A DNA stretch of 64,000 bases from Jacaranda mimosifolia. Lineage: Eukaryota; Streptophyta; Magnoliopsida; Lamiales; Bignoniaceae. Made by a program: the position numbers and the translations under genes. The notes under the pieces are model-generated. The model had not been told where the DNA came from. It searched no databases and was given only the letters and a program-made list of their open reading frames with translations. Shown here piece after piece: positions 46,407 to 58,638 of this stretch. How positions within the stretch are numbered: position 1 is the stretch's first letter; each line of letters opens with the position of its first letter. The stretch spans positions 35,112,760-35,176,759 of the forward strand of contig CM032127.1 in assembly GCA_018894105.1 (NCBI GenBank), given 5' to 3'.

Positions 46407-47225
46407 CTATACTTGCTCGCTTGTTTCCATTGCTTGTGGTATTTCATGATCATTTTGAACTTCATCAAGTTTAACAACAACATCATTTCTATCTAATAAA
46501 AATTGCTTTTCCAAAAAGTAGGCGCTCCTCGAGACAAACACCTTTTGTTTCAAGGGATCATAAAAGTAGTAACTTATAGACTCTCTAGGGTAACCCACAA
46601 ATTTGCACAAGGTGGATCTACTATCCAACTTATTTCTCACTGTCCTTCTCATATGCGCGGGTGATTCCCAAACCTTAAGATAATGGTAAGAAGGTGCTTT
46701 ACCATGCCATATCTCATATGGTATCTTGAGCACCAACTTTGAAGGTACTGCGTTAAGTAGATTTGCCACTGTATGTAAGCCATATCCCTAAAAGGATATA
46801 GGCACATCGAAAAAACTCATCATGGAGCACACCATGTCCAACAAGGTACGATTTTTTCTTTCGGCTACTCTATTGTGTTGGGGTGTGCTGGGTGGAGCCC
46901 ATTGAGAGAGAATCCCATTTTTCTTTAGATAATCTAAGAATTCAGTGCTCAAGTATTCTTCCCCTCGTTCTGATCAAAGAGCTTTAATACTTAGCCCTAA
47001 TTGCTTTTCTACTTTATTCCTATAGTCTTTGAACTTTTCAAAGGCTTCGGACTTGTTCTTCATAAGAAATACGTGTCCATACCGACTAAAGTCATTGGTG
47101 AAGGTGATGAAGTAGGAATAGCCTCCTCTTCCACTAACTCTTAGTGGTCCACAAATGTCCGTATGGATTAAATCCAAAAGACTTGTGGAGCGTTCCGTTT
47201 GTCCTTCAAAAGGAGTTTTGGTCAT
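46407..47225 (-). pseudogene. F: integrase (broken)
   Basis: Open stretch 47225-46974 has HTDICGPLRVSGRGGYSYFI (first Asp kept) and ends at TGA 46976-46974. The next zone reads SERGEEY: second Asp changed to Glu. The catalytic Glu is kept in VAERKNR. The C-terminal domain is open at 46769-46407 (NLLNAVPSK, GKAPSYHYLKVWES, GYPRESISYYFYD). Confidence 0.9.
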
Positions 47226-47775
47226 TTTTCACTTTAAACAAGATTCACATGTAGGAAGGTCCTCAATGCCAGTATCATTTAGTGCTTTGAGAGCTTCTAA
47301 CTTGTTCATCATATTTTTTGAGATATGATCAAGTCTTACATGCCAAAGAATGGCATCTTCTTAGATATCTAATTTTCTTTTACTTGATTGAATGTGCATT
47401 AGTGAAGGTTGAGCATCAAGTATATACAATCCATTTATTAACGTACCTTGAGCAATCAAGGAACCATTCTTTAATGCCATCAACTTCCCATTCGATATAG
47501 AAAAATCAAATCCTTCATTATCAAGAATAGGAATTGAAACAATGTTCTTAAAAAGGTGGGGTACATAATAAACTGGATCAAATACAATACAAGCATTCCC
47601 CAAGTCCAACTTGATGATGCCTTGGAAAGTGGCCGAAACTTTTGCTCCATTTTCTAGGCGGAGGATCATATCCCCTTCACGAAGACTCTTTTTTCTTTCT
47701 ATCTCCCGTAACAAATTACAAAGGTAAGAACCACATGCAGTATCCAATACTCATGTGGAAGAATTAGTTGTCATG
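47226..47775 (-). pseudogene. F: protease and GAG-pre-integrase
   Basis: Open stretch 47747-47361 begins MDTACGSYLCNLL (catalytic Asp kept) after a TGA at the preceding Trp position. It includes KVSATFQGIIKLDLG and YYVPHLFKNIVSIPILDNEG and stops at DI* before EDAILWHARLDHISKN. The SCLK block is followed by another stop where relatives have an amino acid. Confidence 0.9.
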
Positions 47776-48519
47776 TGCACTTCAATAAAGTACATACCCT
47801 TCTCAAGGGCTGCAAGATAAGCTTTGGAATTTCTTCTCCAATGCCCTTTTTCACCACAGTGGAAACAACTGGGTTTGGTTTTAACCTTCTTCCTAGCTCT
47901 CCTAGAACTTTTCTCTGGTTGCTTCCCTTTCGAGGAAGAACTCTTCTTCCTCTTACCTCTCTTTCTAGGACCCCTAGGGCCTTTTGACTTGGAGAAGAAT
48001 GCAAGCATAAGGGGCTTTTCCTTTCTCATAATCATCTCCATGGTATCAAATCCACGTAAAGGTTGTTGTCCATAACCACATCTAATTATCCAAGCTTCTC
48101 GATGAGTCCTATCGTCTTGAGGCCGTGATCATGGACATTAGATCCTTCACTCATCCTTGCCCTAAAGAGCTCTTTAGATAAAACGAACCTTTCTATCTAC
48201 TTTGTACACCATAAAACTCTTGCAAGTGCACATAGATCTCTCGAGCATGCTTCATGTGCTCATGAGTCTTTTGGAGCTCATTGGACATGGATGCCATCAT
48301 GACACATCTTACCCGTAGATCATCATCTACAAATTTAGTGAACATTTCACATTGTGCTTCGGTGGCATCATCACCAAGTGTGTCCATAGGACTTTGATCA
48401 GGGACATATGTCCGCTTTTCAGAGCTAAGAATGATTTTAAAGTTCCTTAACCAATCTTGGAAGTTTGGCCCGGTTAGTTTATTGATTTCCAAAATGCTTG
48501 TGAGTGGATTTTTAGCCAT
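47751..48519 (-). pseudogene. F: gag (two frames)
   Basis: Start ATG at 48519 gives MAKNPLTSILEINKLTG, with DWLRNFKIIL and a DDATEAQCEMFTKFVDDDL block, open to 48193. The middle of gag (48042-48190) is frameshifted and lacks part of the FDQF segment. The C-terminal piece 48041-47751 holds GPRGPRKRGKRKKSSSSKGK and a zinc knuckle CFHCGEKGHWRRNS: C-C-H-S, last Cys changed to Ser. It runs into the protease. Confidence 0.9.
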
Positions 48520-50468
48520 TTTTTATTGAAGAGTATGAAAATCTACAAGAGGCGAAAAAAGAGTATAAGCATGCGATTAATTTGATATTAAAAACATGTT
48601 CATGGTCTTTCAAGTATGTTTTTCTCCCACTATTTTATCAAATCCTTCACCCTTTATAAGAATTCGGGAAATCATATTTCCTAGTGAGAATCAAGATCAC
48701 AAAGACTTGCAAGTGGATCTTCGTGACCGGATTTATATCCATGAGCAATCTAAAGACATGCAACTTTAGCTAATTGCATCTCATGCAACTCTTGATATAT
48801 TTTACCTCATCATTTCATGTAGATCCCCTGATAAACGAATTTTACATTACTCGGTGTTAAGTCAAACTTACCAATCATACTTCGATTCAAGACGGGCGCC
48901 ACATCATCCCTTGTGACCGAGTGTATAATGTGTGGGTGTTCCCAAATCAAAGGTCATCTCATGCAAAGTGTATGGTCACAGCTTTCCACTAAAGTATGAC
49001 CCCCGTGACCGGATGTATATCACACAAAGGTGGTAGCATCGCCGTGCCATATACTATTAGTAGAGGGCTTGGATTAAATAAAACTCTTTTAATTTATATC
49101 CATTTTGACTTAATATTTAAAAAGCACTTAGACATTCTAAGTGGAGGGTTTTTGCTTGCAAAGATCTCATCATTTTATCTTCTTATTTAGGTTTTCTATA
49201 TCCTAAACATGGATCTCATACATCAATAGGATATGGAAAGCATAAATAAGTAAATGAGCCTAGCATGCTCCTTGGGTGGGATGACCATAAGCCTAACCAA
49301 GTGGTGCACCACCTAGTTGATTTTAGGTGGGTTGATTAATACATGATTGTATCCATACATTCATGGGCCTTCAAAAGTCTCTATGCCTCCATTGGCCTCC
49401 ATTGCTCCATGTAACTTTTACATGAATAGGAAATCCTCACTCTTAGTGATTCTATTTTCATAACAATTATAAGGTAGAAATTAATAGGCATGCTAGCCTC
49501 AATTTAATACAACCCATTTCAACAACTTGAAACAATTAAAATCAATATTAAAGGCTCATGATCATCCTCATTCATTTAGCATACATTCAACAATTAAATG
49601 AACAATAAACAAATCTAGAATTAACAATTAATTCCATCAATTAAATGCTTATCTCATAAACAAATAATTGAACAAGCATAACATTTATGCCTTTATTGGA
49701 AGGTGAACTTTAACTAATTTTCAGAGGCATTCAAAAATATCAAACATAATTTTGAGAACTTGCACAACGTTTGTGCATATACCATGTGTGGTGCAAAAAC
49801 ATTTTAGGCACAAAAGGAGTTGGAAAAATTACTCAAAATCCACCAAAACCACAAAATAAGGGTTGCCGCCCAGCTCGGGCGCATGGCTGGGCGAGCCCGC
49901 TCATAACGTGCACGCAGCACCCAACCAGTGTCAGGCTGCTGCTCGGCAGCCCCCTATTTTGGGGCTTCCAAGTGAATCAAGTTGTTTTCCACTCAACTTT
50001 CATGCAACAATAGTTTTAGCACATGTTCTCAATAGTTAAACACACATTATAGATGAATTTCCAAATTTAAAATCTCTATTAAAAAAGGAAATTCAAGTGC
50101 CCAATCATGCCTTCAAAAATTAGAGAAAGCTAGAATCAAATTCTTTATAATCTCCAAGACAACTCCAATCACATTGGATCCCAAAATGACCAAAATTCTT
50201 TTGATCAAATATCAACATGCTATATCACCATATGACATCAATAAATTCTAAATCAACATTCGACATTTATCATTATGAATTGAAACATACAAAGACATGA
50301 ATCAAACCTTAAATCACATAATAGCATGCTTTCAATTCATCAAGTAACAGAGCCACAAGCATCATCAACCAAACACTTCAATCCATCGTTTGGATCAAGT
50401 ATTTAGTGATATTGATTAATTCATCACATGAATCAATCAAACAAAAATCCAAAACATAGCATGAAAAA
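48520..50468 (-). other. F: untranslated leader
   Basis: About 1.95 kb, no credible ORF. Four-hairpin array 48713-49026 with cores ATCCGGTCACG in units 1 and 4; loop-less GTGGTGCACCAC palindrome near 49297-49322; GC-rich island 49859-49962 with GCCCAGC/GCTGGGC inverted repeat. An 80-codon open stretch over the GC island (49771-50013, plus strand) is not conserved. Confidence 0.78.
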
Positions 50469-50481
50469 GGCTCCGATACTA
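50469..50481 (-). other. F: primer-binding site
   Basis: Minus-strand TAGTATCGGAGCC, two bases from the LTR. Same two substitutions as in A. Confidence 0.87.
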
Positions 50482-50483
50482 CT

Positions 50484-52553
50484 TGAAGAATTACCTCTTG
50501 CAGCTCAAAATCAAGGAGAAGATCAACTATCTCTCACGAGTCCAAAAACTCTTTGGAGCTGGCACAATCGAAAGATGACAACAATTTCCCAGGCTAAACT
50601 ACTCCAAAATTCACGAAATTAAATATGGAACACCTCAATCGCTTTAGAAAAATTCACTAACCGGAAGCTGTTGCAGGTGGATCTCCAAAACTGAGCAAGT
50701 AAATCACATTGCCTCTATTGAAGCGATCCATACACCAAAAAATCTTCCAATTTTACCTCACTAGAATTTGGAGTTAGAGAGGAGAAAATGAGGTAGAGGA
50801 GGCCGATTTTTAGGTTAGGAAGAAGAAGAAATGCAAAGCTTCAACTCATGATGCAATGCATGGAGAGAGAGATTTTGGAGGGAATGCAAGATTCTAATTC
50901 TCACACTTTCAGCAATGCCTATTTGAATTTTGCACACTCTCTATATCTATATATAGAGGGTGGAAGGTGTGATGCTAGATGGCATCACACCTTCCTCAAG
51001 GTAACCGCCAAAGTGGCAAAATGCAAATTCAAGTCTTACTTGAATTTCAAGTGCATTTCAATTTCATTTGGAATCTAATTCCAAATTAATTAAGATGCTA
51101 ATTTAAATGAACACTTCATTTAAATTTTACCTCCAAAAAGTATTCTTCCGATTAATTAAATTAAACCCTTTAATTTAATTAATCAATCTTTGATTTAACT
51201 CTTAAATCAAACAAGCTTAACTCTTAAGCTTAAATTAGTCAACTTAACTCTTTAAGTCAACTTGTCCAATTGATGGTTAATATGATACCAAATAATTAAA
51301 ACCTTAATTAACTGATTAATTTAACACTCAAATTAACTGATTAATTTAACACTCAAATTAATCAAACCAAAATTGATCGTTGGACTAGAACCTCTAAAAT
51401 CGATCACCAAAGGGTGAATTTTCTAACACTTAGAAAAATTGCTTTACCAATTTTGGAAGATATTTGGTTTTTGTGTGTTACCTAATACGTTCTACCATTC
51501 ATTAGACATAGGCTCACAACTCTTTGTTACGTTTGAATATCTTATATTCATATTAGTTTAAAACTCCTTTAAAACTAATCGACTCAATTCAATTAATCTC
51601 ATTTGAACAGTACCCAATCTCCATGGTCGATGTCCAGCTTCAAGTCTATGGAGTCCAACTAATTGGTCGAAATGAATATTTTGAAGAACCATCATAACTC
51701 TAGACGTTCTATGCAAATACGGTCCTTCCATCTCCTATCTCCCAAAAGAGGCCTAGGATAAGATATTTGTCGGCTCTCTAATAGCCCCAATACTATGTGT
51801 TTATTCTCAATGTTTGATTCCCTTGTGTGACCTCACCTTTTGAAAACTTCTTTTTCAAATTGTCACACTAGCTTGTGCAAGGATTTCTTGGAATCGATCA
51901 TTATAGAACACATAGGAGATGCACTCACCCTTCACAAAAGCGAGGAGTCAGATTTCCTCTTGGATCTCACAAACCTCTATGCCAAGTAGCTCATACCCAA
52001 CCTCAACCCGAATGACTCGCTAAGTGGTCAAGGAAGAGTCAAAGCATGAGGACCGGCCACAAGGTTACCATGGATCCTCAAGTAAGAGGACTAATAATAT
52101 GCACTAGCGCAAGTGGGATAATTGACCACTACCGACTTGCCACTATGACTATCTAGTAAATTCTTTGGAGGGTCTTCAGTGCCTTGTTCTCTAACAAGCA
52201 CCCACTAACATGCATACATATCTCATACAGTTTGTTCATGGAATGGAGTAATATCCAACTCTTGGATTTATGCATCGTTAGTGAAAGTCTATCTAAATCT
52301 TAGATGCCCCGTCTCTAAAGATCCTATGACTTGGAAGATTTAAGATCACGATCGTGCAAGACTTATTCCATGGTCATTGAACCAAGTCCTGTAGTCATGT
52401 GTGACCTAAGGGCTTCATCCAAATACAAGTGAAGTAATATGAAGCATGAGATGAAGGTGGCCATATAAAGAATATCATTCAATCAAGATTGTTTTACAAG
52501 AAAATAACTTTTACAAGGCTAATCTAATTGGCTTGCCATGCACTATTCCAACA
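50484..52553 (-). repeat. F: 5' LTR with a terminal-region deletion
   Basis: 2070 bp. Compared with F's 3' LTR, about 115 bp just inside the terminal tgaag (equal to about 42545-42660) are missing, so U5 is shortened. U3 hairpin array about 51155-51440 (TTTGATTTAA-ctc-TTAAATCAAA; AAGCTTAA-ctc-TTAAGCTT). Ends TTCCAACA. Confidence 0.92.
50937..50995 (-). promoter_or_regulatory. F 5' LTR core promoter
   Basis: Perfect 14-bp inverted repeat 50962-50975 / 50982-50995 and palindromic TATA box, identical to the 3' LTR copy. Confidence 0.72.
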
Positions 52554-52870
52554 CTTTAAGGGTACTACATTTAGTAGCCTCGCCGCTGTTTTTAAAGCAT
52601 ATCCCCAAAAGGATATAGGCACATCGTAGAACGTACCATGTCCAACAAGGTTCAGTTTCTCCACTTGCCTACTCCATTGTGTTGGGGTATACCGGGAGGA
52701 GTTTATTAAGAGAGAATCCAGTTCTCTTTTAGATAATTCTAGAATTCAATACTTAATTATTCTCATCCTTGATCCAATTGAAGAGCTTTAATACTAGGTC
52801 CTTTTTGCTTTTCTACTTCATTACGATACTCTTTGAACCTTTCAAGGGCTTCAGACTTGTATTTCATAAG
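52554..52870 (-). pseudogene. G: integrase middle section
   Basis: Minus-strand integrase text between the F and H insertions. It reads from KYKSEALERFKEYRNEVEKQK through ALQLDQG (second catalytic Asp kept, CAA at 52780-52778 where others have TGA) to HNGVGKWRN, where the catalytic Glu is Lys. A gap relative to other copies removes part of MSFFDVPISFWGYAL. Several stops. Its right end ataag (52866-52870) is the TSD of H. Confidence 0.85.
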
Positions 52871-55104
52871 TGAAGTCACATGTAGCCATAGGATACAATA
52901 ATCAAACTATTAAAAACACAAATTAACTAGGCTATGCATGATAACAAGGATCTAAAAATTTCATTCATTCTAATTTGATATGAGGATTACCTTGTTATGC
53001 TTAAAAACCAAGGAAGCTAGAAGAAAGCCCTTAACTCTTCAAAAACTGCTTTCCAGTGGCACAACAGAGTAATGACCAAATTTCCCTAACCAAATGAATT
53101 TTGTTTGAGCTGAAAATTTTACTGGAACTCCAAAACACCTTGATGAATCTACAATCCAAAATTCAGCTCAATCAAAACTCGGAAAGTCCACCCAGAACTG
53201 CCTCCAAGTTGCTGCCAGAAATTTGATCTCCAAAGGTGAGCAATCCAATCGTCTTGCCTCTAATGTTAAGATCCACACACCAATGCAATAACCTATTCTC
53301 CTCAATATTAGCTGGAGAATATAGAGAAGAATCATAATGATGAAGGCTTGATTTGGAAGTCTGAGAAGAAGAGGAAAGTGAAGTTTCAACACATGATGCA
53401 ACACTTGAGGATAGGAGGAAAAAGTGGAGATAATCTAATTCTTCACACTTGTTGCTAGATTGCCGCCCCTCTTTCCCTTTATATCTATATATAGAGTGAG
53501 GATGATGTGATGTCAAGGTGGCATCACACCTTTATCAAGGGGTGACTGCCAACTTGCATTGCAAGTTGACATTTGATTTGAATTTGAATTTTGTGTCAAT
53601 TTGAATTTCATTCGGAATCTTCATTTCATCTTATAAAATGTGACCCAAATAAATTCTAATTTATACCAAATGAACATTTCATTTGAATTTTTCCTCCAAA
53701 ATTAATTCTTCATTTTAATTAAATTAAACTCCTTTAATTTAATTAATTATCTTAACTTAACTCTTTAAGTCAATTAGCTTAACACTTTAAGCTAGTAATT
53801 GCTACCTTAACCCCTTAAGTTAACTTGACCAATTGATAGTCATGTGGCACCAAATAATTAACTCATTAATTATTAGTCTTAATTTAACTCCTTGAATTAA
53901 TTGCATCAATTTAAGAATTAAATTGATCAAGCTAAAAAATGACCACACCATCTGTGTCAATCGGTTAACCTCCAAATTGGTCATGTAGGAATTTTTCTAA
54001 CTCTTAGAAAATTCTCCTTCATTGCCTAGGATATGCAATTGGTTTTTGCATGTGACCCATTAGGTTCTACCATGCATTGGACATGGGCTCACAACTATTT
54101 AAACTAATTGGCTCAATTTAATTAATCTCCATTAATTGAAGAGTATCCAATCTCCATGGTCGATGTCCAACCTCAAGCCCATGGAACCCAACTAGTTAGC
54201 CGAAATGAATGCTTTTGGAGAACTATTCTAACTTTACACGTGCCATGTAAATATTGTCCTTTCGTCTCCTATCTCCTGAAAGAGGCCTAGGACAAGATAT
54301 TTATCAACTCCCTAATATCCTCGATTCTATGTCTCTATTCTCAATGTTTGATTTCTTTTATGACCTCATCTTTTGAAAAGTCCTTTTCTAAGTTATCATA
54401 CTACCTTGGGCAAGGATTTCATGGAATCGATCATTGTAGAATACGTAGGAGATGTACTCGTCCTTCACAATGACGAGGAGTCTGATCCCATCTTGGATCT
54501 CATAAACCTCCATGTATAAGTATCTCATATCCAATCTCTACCCAAATCACCCGCTACGTGGCCAGAGAAAAGTCAAAGCATGAGCACCTAAACACAAGGT
54601 TACAGTAGATCCTCATGTCAAAGGATTAATTATATGCACTAGTATAAGCTGGAGAACTTGCCACTACTGACTTGCCACTAGTGCTATCTAGTAGATTCTC
54701 TAAGCGGGTCTTTAGTGCCTTGTTCTCTAACAAGCACCCACTAATATGCACCCATATCTCATTTAGCATTATTCATGAAATGGAGCAATATCCAACTCCT
54801 TGGATTAATGCATCGTTAGTGAAAATCTATCTAGATCTTAGATGCCTTTAGTCTCATAAGATCCTACGACTTGGAAGTGTGTATGATCATGAATGTATAA
54901 GACTTATTTCATGATCACCACCCAGTGCATGACCAAGTTTCGTAGTCTTGTGTAATCTAAAGGCTTCAACCAAATGCCAGTGAAGTAAATATGTGCATAA
55001 GATGAAGATGGTCATTTGAAGAATATCATTCAATCAAGATTGTATCACAAGTGAAATAGTTTATAATGCCAATCTAATTGGCTTGTGGGGGCATTATTCT
55101 AACA
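52871..55104 (-). mobile_element. H: solo LTR in integrase of G
   Basis: 2234 bp, tgaagtcacatg to ATTCTAACA, with perfect 5-bp TSD ataag (52866-52870 and 55105-55109). The G reading frame continues across it. U3 hairpin array about 53713-54014. Confidence 0.94.
53478..53530 (-). promoter_or_regulatory. H core promoter
   Basis: TTATATCTATATATAGAG plus inverted repeat GATGTGATGTCA / TGGCATCACACC (one mismatch, one wobble). Confidence 0.65.
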
Positions 55105-55814
55105 ATAAGATATATATCCGCATTGAGTGTGATCATCGGTGAAGGTAATGAAGTAAGAATAGCCTCCTCTCGCACTAACTCTTAGTAGGCCAGACATGTC
55201 CGTATTGATCAGATCCAAAGGACTAGTGGTTCACTCTGTTGTCCTACAAAATGAACCTTGGTCATTTTTTCCTTTAAACAAGATTCACAAGTAGGAAGTT
55301 CCTCAATGCTTCTAACTTTTACTGCTTTGAGAGCTTCTAACTTGTTCATCCTATTTTTAGAGATATACCCAAGTCTTGCATGCCAAAGTATAGCGTCTTC
55401 TTGGATATCTAACTTTCTTTTACTTGATCGAATGTGCATCAATGAAGTTTGAGAATCTAATACGTACAATCCGTTATTCAAAGTACCTTATGCAATTAAA
55501 GAATCGTTCTTTAATGCTTTCAATTTTCCATTAGACATAGAAATATCATATCCTTCACTATCCAAAATGGGAATTGAAATTATATTCTTCATAAGATTGG
55601 GTACATAGAAACAAGGATCAAGTACAGTTATAGAATTCCCCAAGTCTAACTTGATAACAACTTGGACCATGGCAGCAACTCTTGCTCCATTTCCTAGGCG
55701 AAGGATCATATCCCCTTCATTTAGAATTTTTTTTCTTTCCATCCCCTATAACGAATTATAAAGGTGAGAACTACATGTGATATGAAATACCCATGAGGAA
55801 AAATTAGTCATCAA
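55105..55814 (-). pseudogene. G: integrase start, GAG-pre-integrase and protease (broken)
   Basis: Integrase entry NTDMSGLLRVSARGGYSYFITFTDD with first Asp kept. Pre-integrase is open at 55481-55209 (EDAILWHARLGYISKNRMNKLEALKA, then CESCLKEKMTK). The protease core at 55742-55488 (RVAAMVQVVIKLDLG, CFYVPNLMKNIISIPIL) is open, but the active site reads FHITCSS where D-T-A/G is expected: Asp to His. Confidence 0.87.
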
Positions 55815-56661
55815 GTGCATTTCAATAAAGTATGTACCCTTCCCAAGGGTTGCAAGATAATTTTTGCAATTTCTTCTCTAATGCCCTTTCTCGCCACAAT
55901 GGAAACATGTAGCATTGGTTTTAGCCTTTTTCTTCTTCTTAACTCCTCTCGAATCTTTCAAAGGTTGTTTCCTTTTCAAAGAAGAACTTTTCTCCTTCTT
56001 ATCCCCTTTTCTAGGACCCTTAGGGCCCTTAAACTTAGAGGAGGATGCAAGCATAAGAGGCTTCTCCTTTTTCATTATCGTCTCGGTGGGAACCAACATG
56101 TTCACCAATCGTTAATTGTCACTTCTTGCTTAGGCATGTTAAATTTCATAACAAATTGGTCGAACAAACTTGGTAATGACTGTAGGATCAAATCCACATA
56201 AAGTTCATTTTCCGTTATCATGTCAAGTTGACCAAGCTTTTCAATAAGCCCTATCATCTTGAGCTCGTGGTCATGGACACTCATGCCCACAATCATTCTA
56301 CTTCGAAAGAGCTCCCTAGATAAAGCGAACTGTTCGTGTCTAGCTTGGACACCATATAACTCTTGTAAGCGTGCATAGATCTCACTTGCTGTCTCATATG
56401 CTCATGAGTCTTTTGGAGATCATTAGTCATAGAAGCCATCACGAGGCATCTCACTTGTAGATCATCATCTAGAAATTCAGTAAACAATTCACGGGCCTCT
56501 TTAGTGGTGTCATGACCCAAGGTGTCTGACGGACTTTAATCAAGTACGTAAGTACTCCTTTTGAAGTCAAGAATGATTTTAAGGTTCCTTAACCAATCAT
56601 GAAAGTTAGGCCTAATGAGTTTATTGGTTTTCATAATGCTTGCAAGTGGATTTTTAGCCAT
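55815..56661 (-). pseudogene. G: gag (broken)
   Basis: Start ATG at 56661 gives MAKNPLASIMKTNKL, DWLRNLKIILDF, stopping at 56536. Further pieces are 56520-56293 and 56296-56102 (VHDHELKMIGLIEKLGQLD, SLPSLFDQFVMKFNMPKQE), then 56108-55878 with GPKGPRKGDKKEKSSS and a zinc knuckle CFHCGEKGH...C. It is the only knuckle in the window with all four ligands, but a stop follows the His. Confidence 0.89.
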
Positions 56662-58623
56662 TTTGAGTTTTGAAGATTTCAAAAATCTACAAAAAAGGGT
56701 TAAAAGAGAATATAAGCATGTGATTGAATATTGATATTTGAAAACATGTTTACGGTCTTTCAAGCATGCTTTTCTCCCACTATTTTATCAAATCCTTCAC
56801 CCATTAGAAGAATTCAGGAAATCATATTTCCTAGTGAGAATCTAAGACCCTAAGGACTTGTAAATGGACCCCCGTAACCGAGTGCCATCCACAAGCGATC
56901 GAAAGGTAACCAATATTTTCTAATTGCATCATATGCAACTCTTGATATATTTTGCCTCACTTTTCATGTAGACCTACGACTCATGTGATATCTACATTAC
57001 TAAATGTTAAGTCAGACCTACCAATCAAACTTTAACTCGAGATCACTCCACAACATTCCCCATGACAGAGTGCCAATGCGTTGGAAGCTCAATTCAAAGG
57101 TGTATCGTATGCTAAGTATATGCTCACAGCTTTCCTCCTAAGTATGACCCCCATGACCGAGTGCCATCACACAAAATCGGTAGCACTACCATGGCATATA
57201 CTATTGGTAGAAGGCATGGATTAATTAAAACTTCTTTTAATTTGTATCTATTTTGACTTAATATTTTGAAGCACTCAGACATTCTAAGTTGAGGGATTTT
57301 AATTTGCTTGCCAAGATCTCACTAATTTTATATTCTTATTTAGGTTTTCTATATCCTAATCCATGCATCACATATATCAATAGGATATGGAAAGCATAAA
57401 TAAGAAAATGCATCTATCATGCTCTTAGGGTGGGATGACCATGAGCCTAACCAAGTGATGCACTTTAGAGCCATAGGTCCACCACTTGGTTGATTTTAAG
57501 TGGGTTGATTCAATCTTGCTATTACATAAACGTATCCCCATATATTCAAGTGTCTTCATGCCTCCAATAGTCTTCTTTGCTCCTTGTAACAATTACATGA
57601 GAAAGAAATCGTCACTCCTAGTTATTCTACTCTCATAACATTTATAAGATAAAATTAAGAGACATGCAAGCCCCAATTTAATAAAACCCTTTTTAACAAC
57701 TTGAAACAAATAAAATCAATATTAAAAGCTCATGATCATCCCCATTCATTCATCATTCATTCAACAATTAAATAGACAATAAATAAGTCAAGAATTGATA
57801 TTTAATTTCAATAATTAAATGCTTATCATATAAACAATTAATTGGCCAAGCAAAAATAAACATAACATTTATGCTTCCTAGTTTCTCAACAATTGGAGGT
57901 TGACTTTAACAAGATTTAAAAAGCATTAGAAAATGTCTAACATAATTTTGAGAACTTACACAACACTTGTGCATCTATTATGCATGAAGTAATATAATTT
58001 TGGTCACTTTGGTCGCCTAAAGGAGCTAAAAAAATTGAGCCTAAACTCGCCTAACCAAGCTAGGCTACTGCCCGCCCAGGCTAGGCGCATTGCCGCACGG
58101 CAAGCAAGCCGGTTGCTGGCTGGCTGGGCAGCATGCCCTATTTTGAGGTCATGGCCGAGTTATCTTAATTTTAGCTCAATTTTTGTGCACCAACAAATTT
58201 AGAACACTTCCTAAACATTAAATCACACCTTTTAAAACTAAAATTTCAAGTGCTCAAACATGCTTTAAAAATCAAGTTTAAGTGAGAATCACATTTTTCT
58301 AAAAGTCTCCAATTAAATCGAATCAAATTGGATTCAAAGATGACCAAAACAATTTAAGGCCAAAATTAACATGCTATATCAACATATAACATCATCCAAT
58401 GATAAATCAAAATTTAACATTAGCTAATCATGAATCAAATTACACTAACATATGAATTAACAATGAAAACACATATTAGCATAATATCTATTCATCATCA
58501 AATGAGCCACAAGAATCATCATTCAAACACTCTAATCCATCATATGGATCAAGTATTTGAAGATCTAGATCAATGCATCACATGAATCAATCAAAAGAAA
58601 ATCCAAATTATAGCATGAATTAA
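56662..58623 (-). other. G: untranslated leader
   Basis: About 1.96 kb, no credible ORF. Four-hairpin array 56866-57172 with CTCGGT(C/T)A cores, GTGGTGCAC-type hairpin 57449-57490, GC-rich island 58060-58150. Confidence 0.78.
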
Positions 58624-58636
58624 GGCTCTGATACCA
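58624..58636 (-). other. G: primer-binding site
   Basis: Minus-strand TGGTATCAGAGCC, exact copia-type initiator tRNA-Met PBS. Confidence 0.92.
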
Positions 58637-58638
58637 CT

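Larger units (their letters stand above)
42540..52553 (-). mobile_element. F: complete minus-strand copia element (10.0 kb)
   Basis: LTR (42540-44752), PPT, RNase H to gag, leader, PBS, LTR (50484-52553), flanked by ctttg (42535-42539) and cttta (52554-52558). It has the longest surviving frames in the window, so it is probably among the younger insertions. It interrupts integrase of G, same orientation. Confidence 0.95.

Noticed and set aside
49771..50013. 80-codon plus-strand open frame in F's leader
   Set aside because: It is antisense to the element and again lies over the GC-rich patch, where stop codons are rare by composition.
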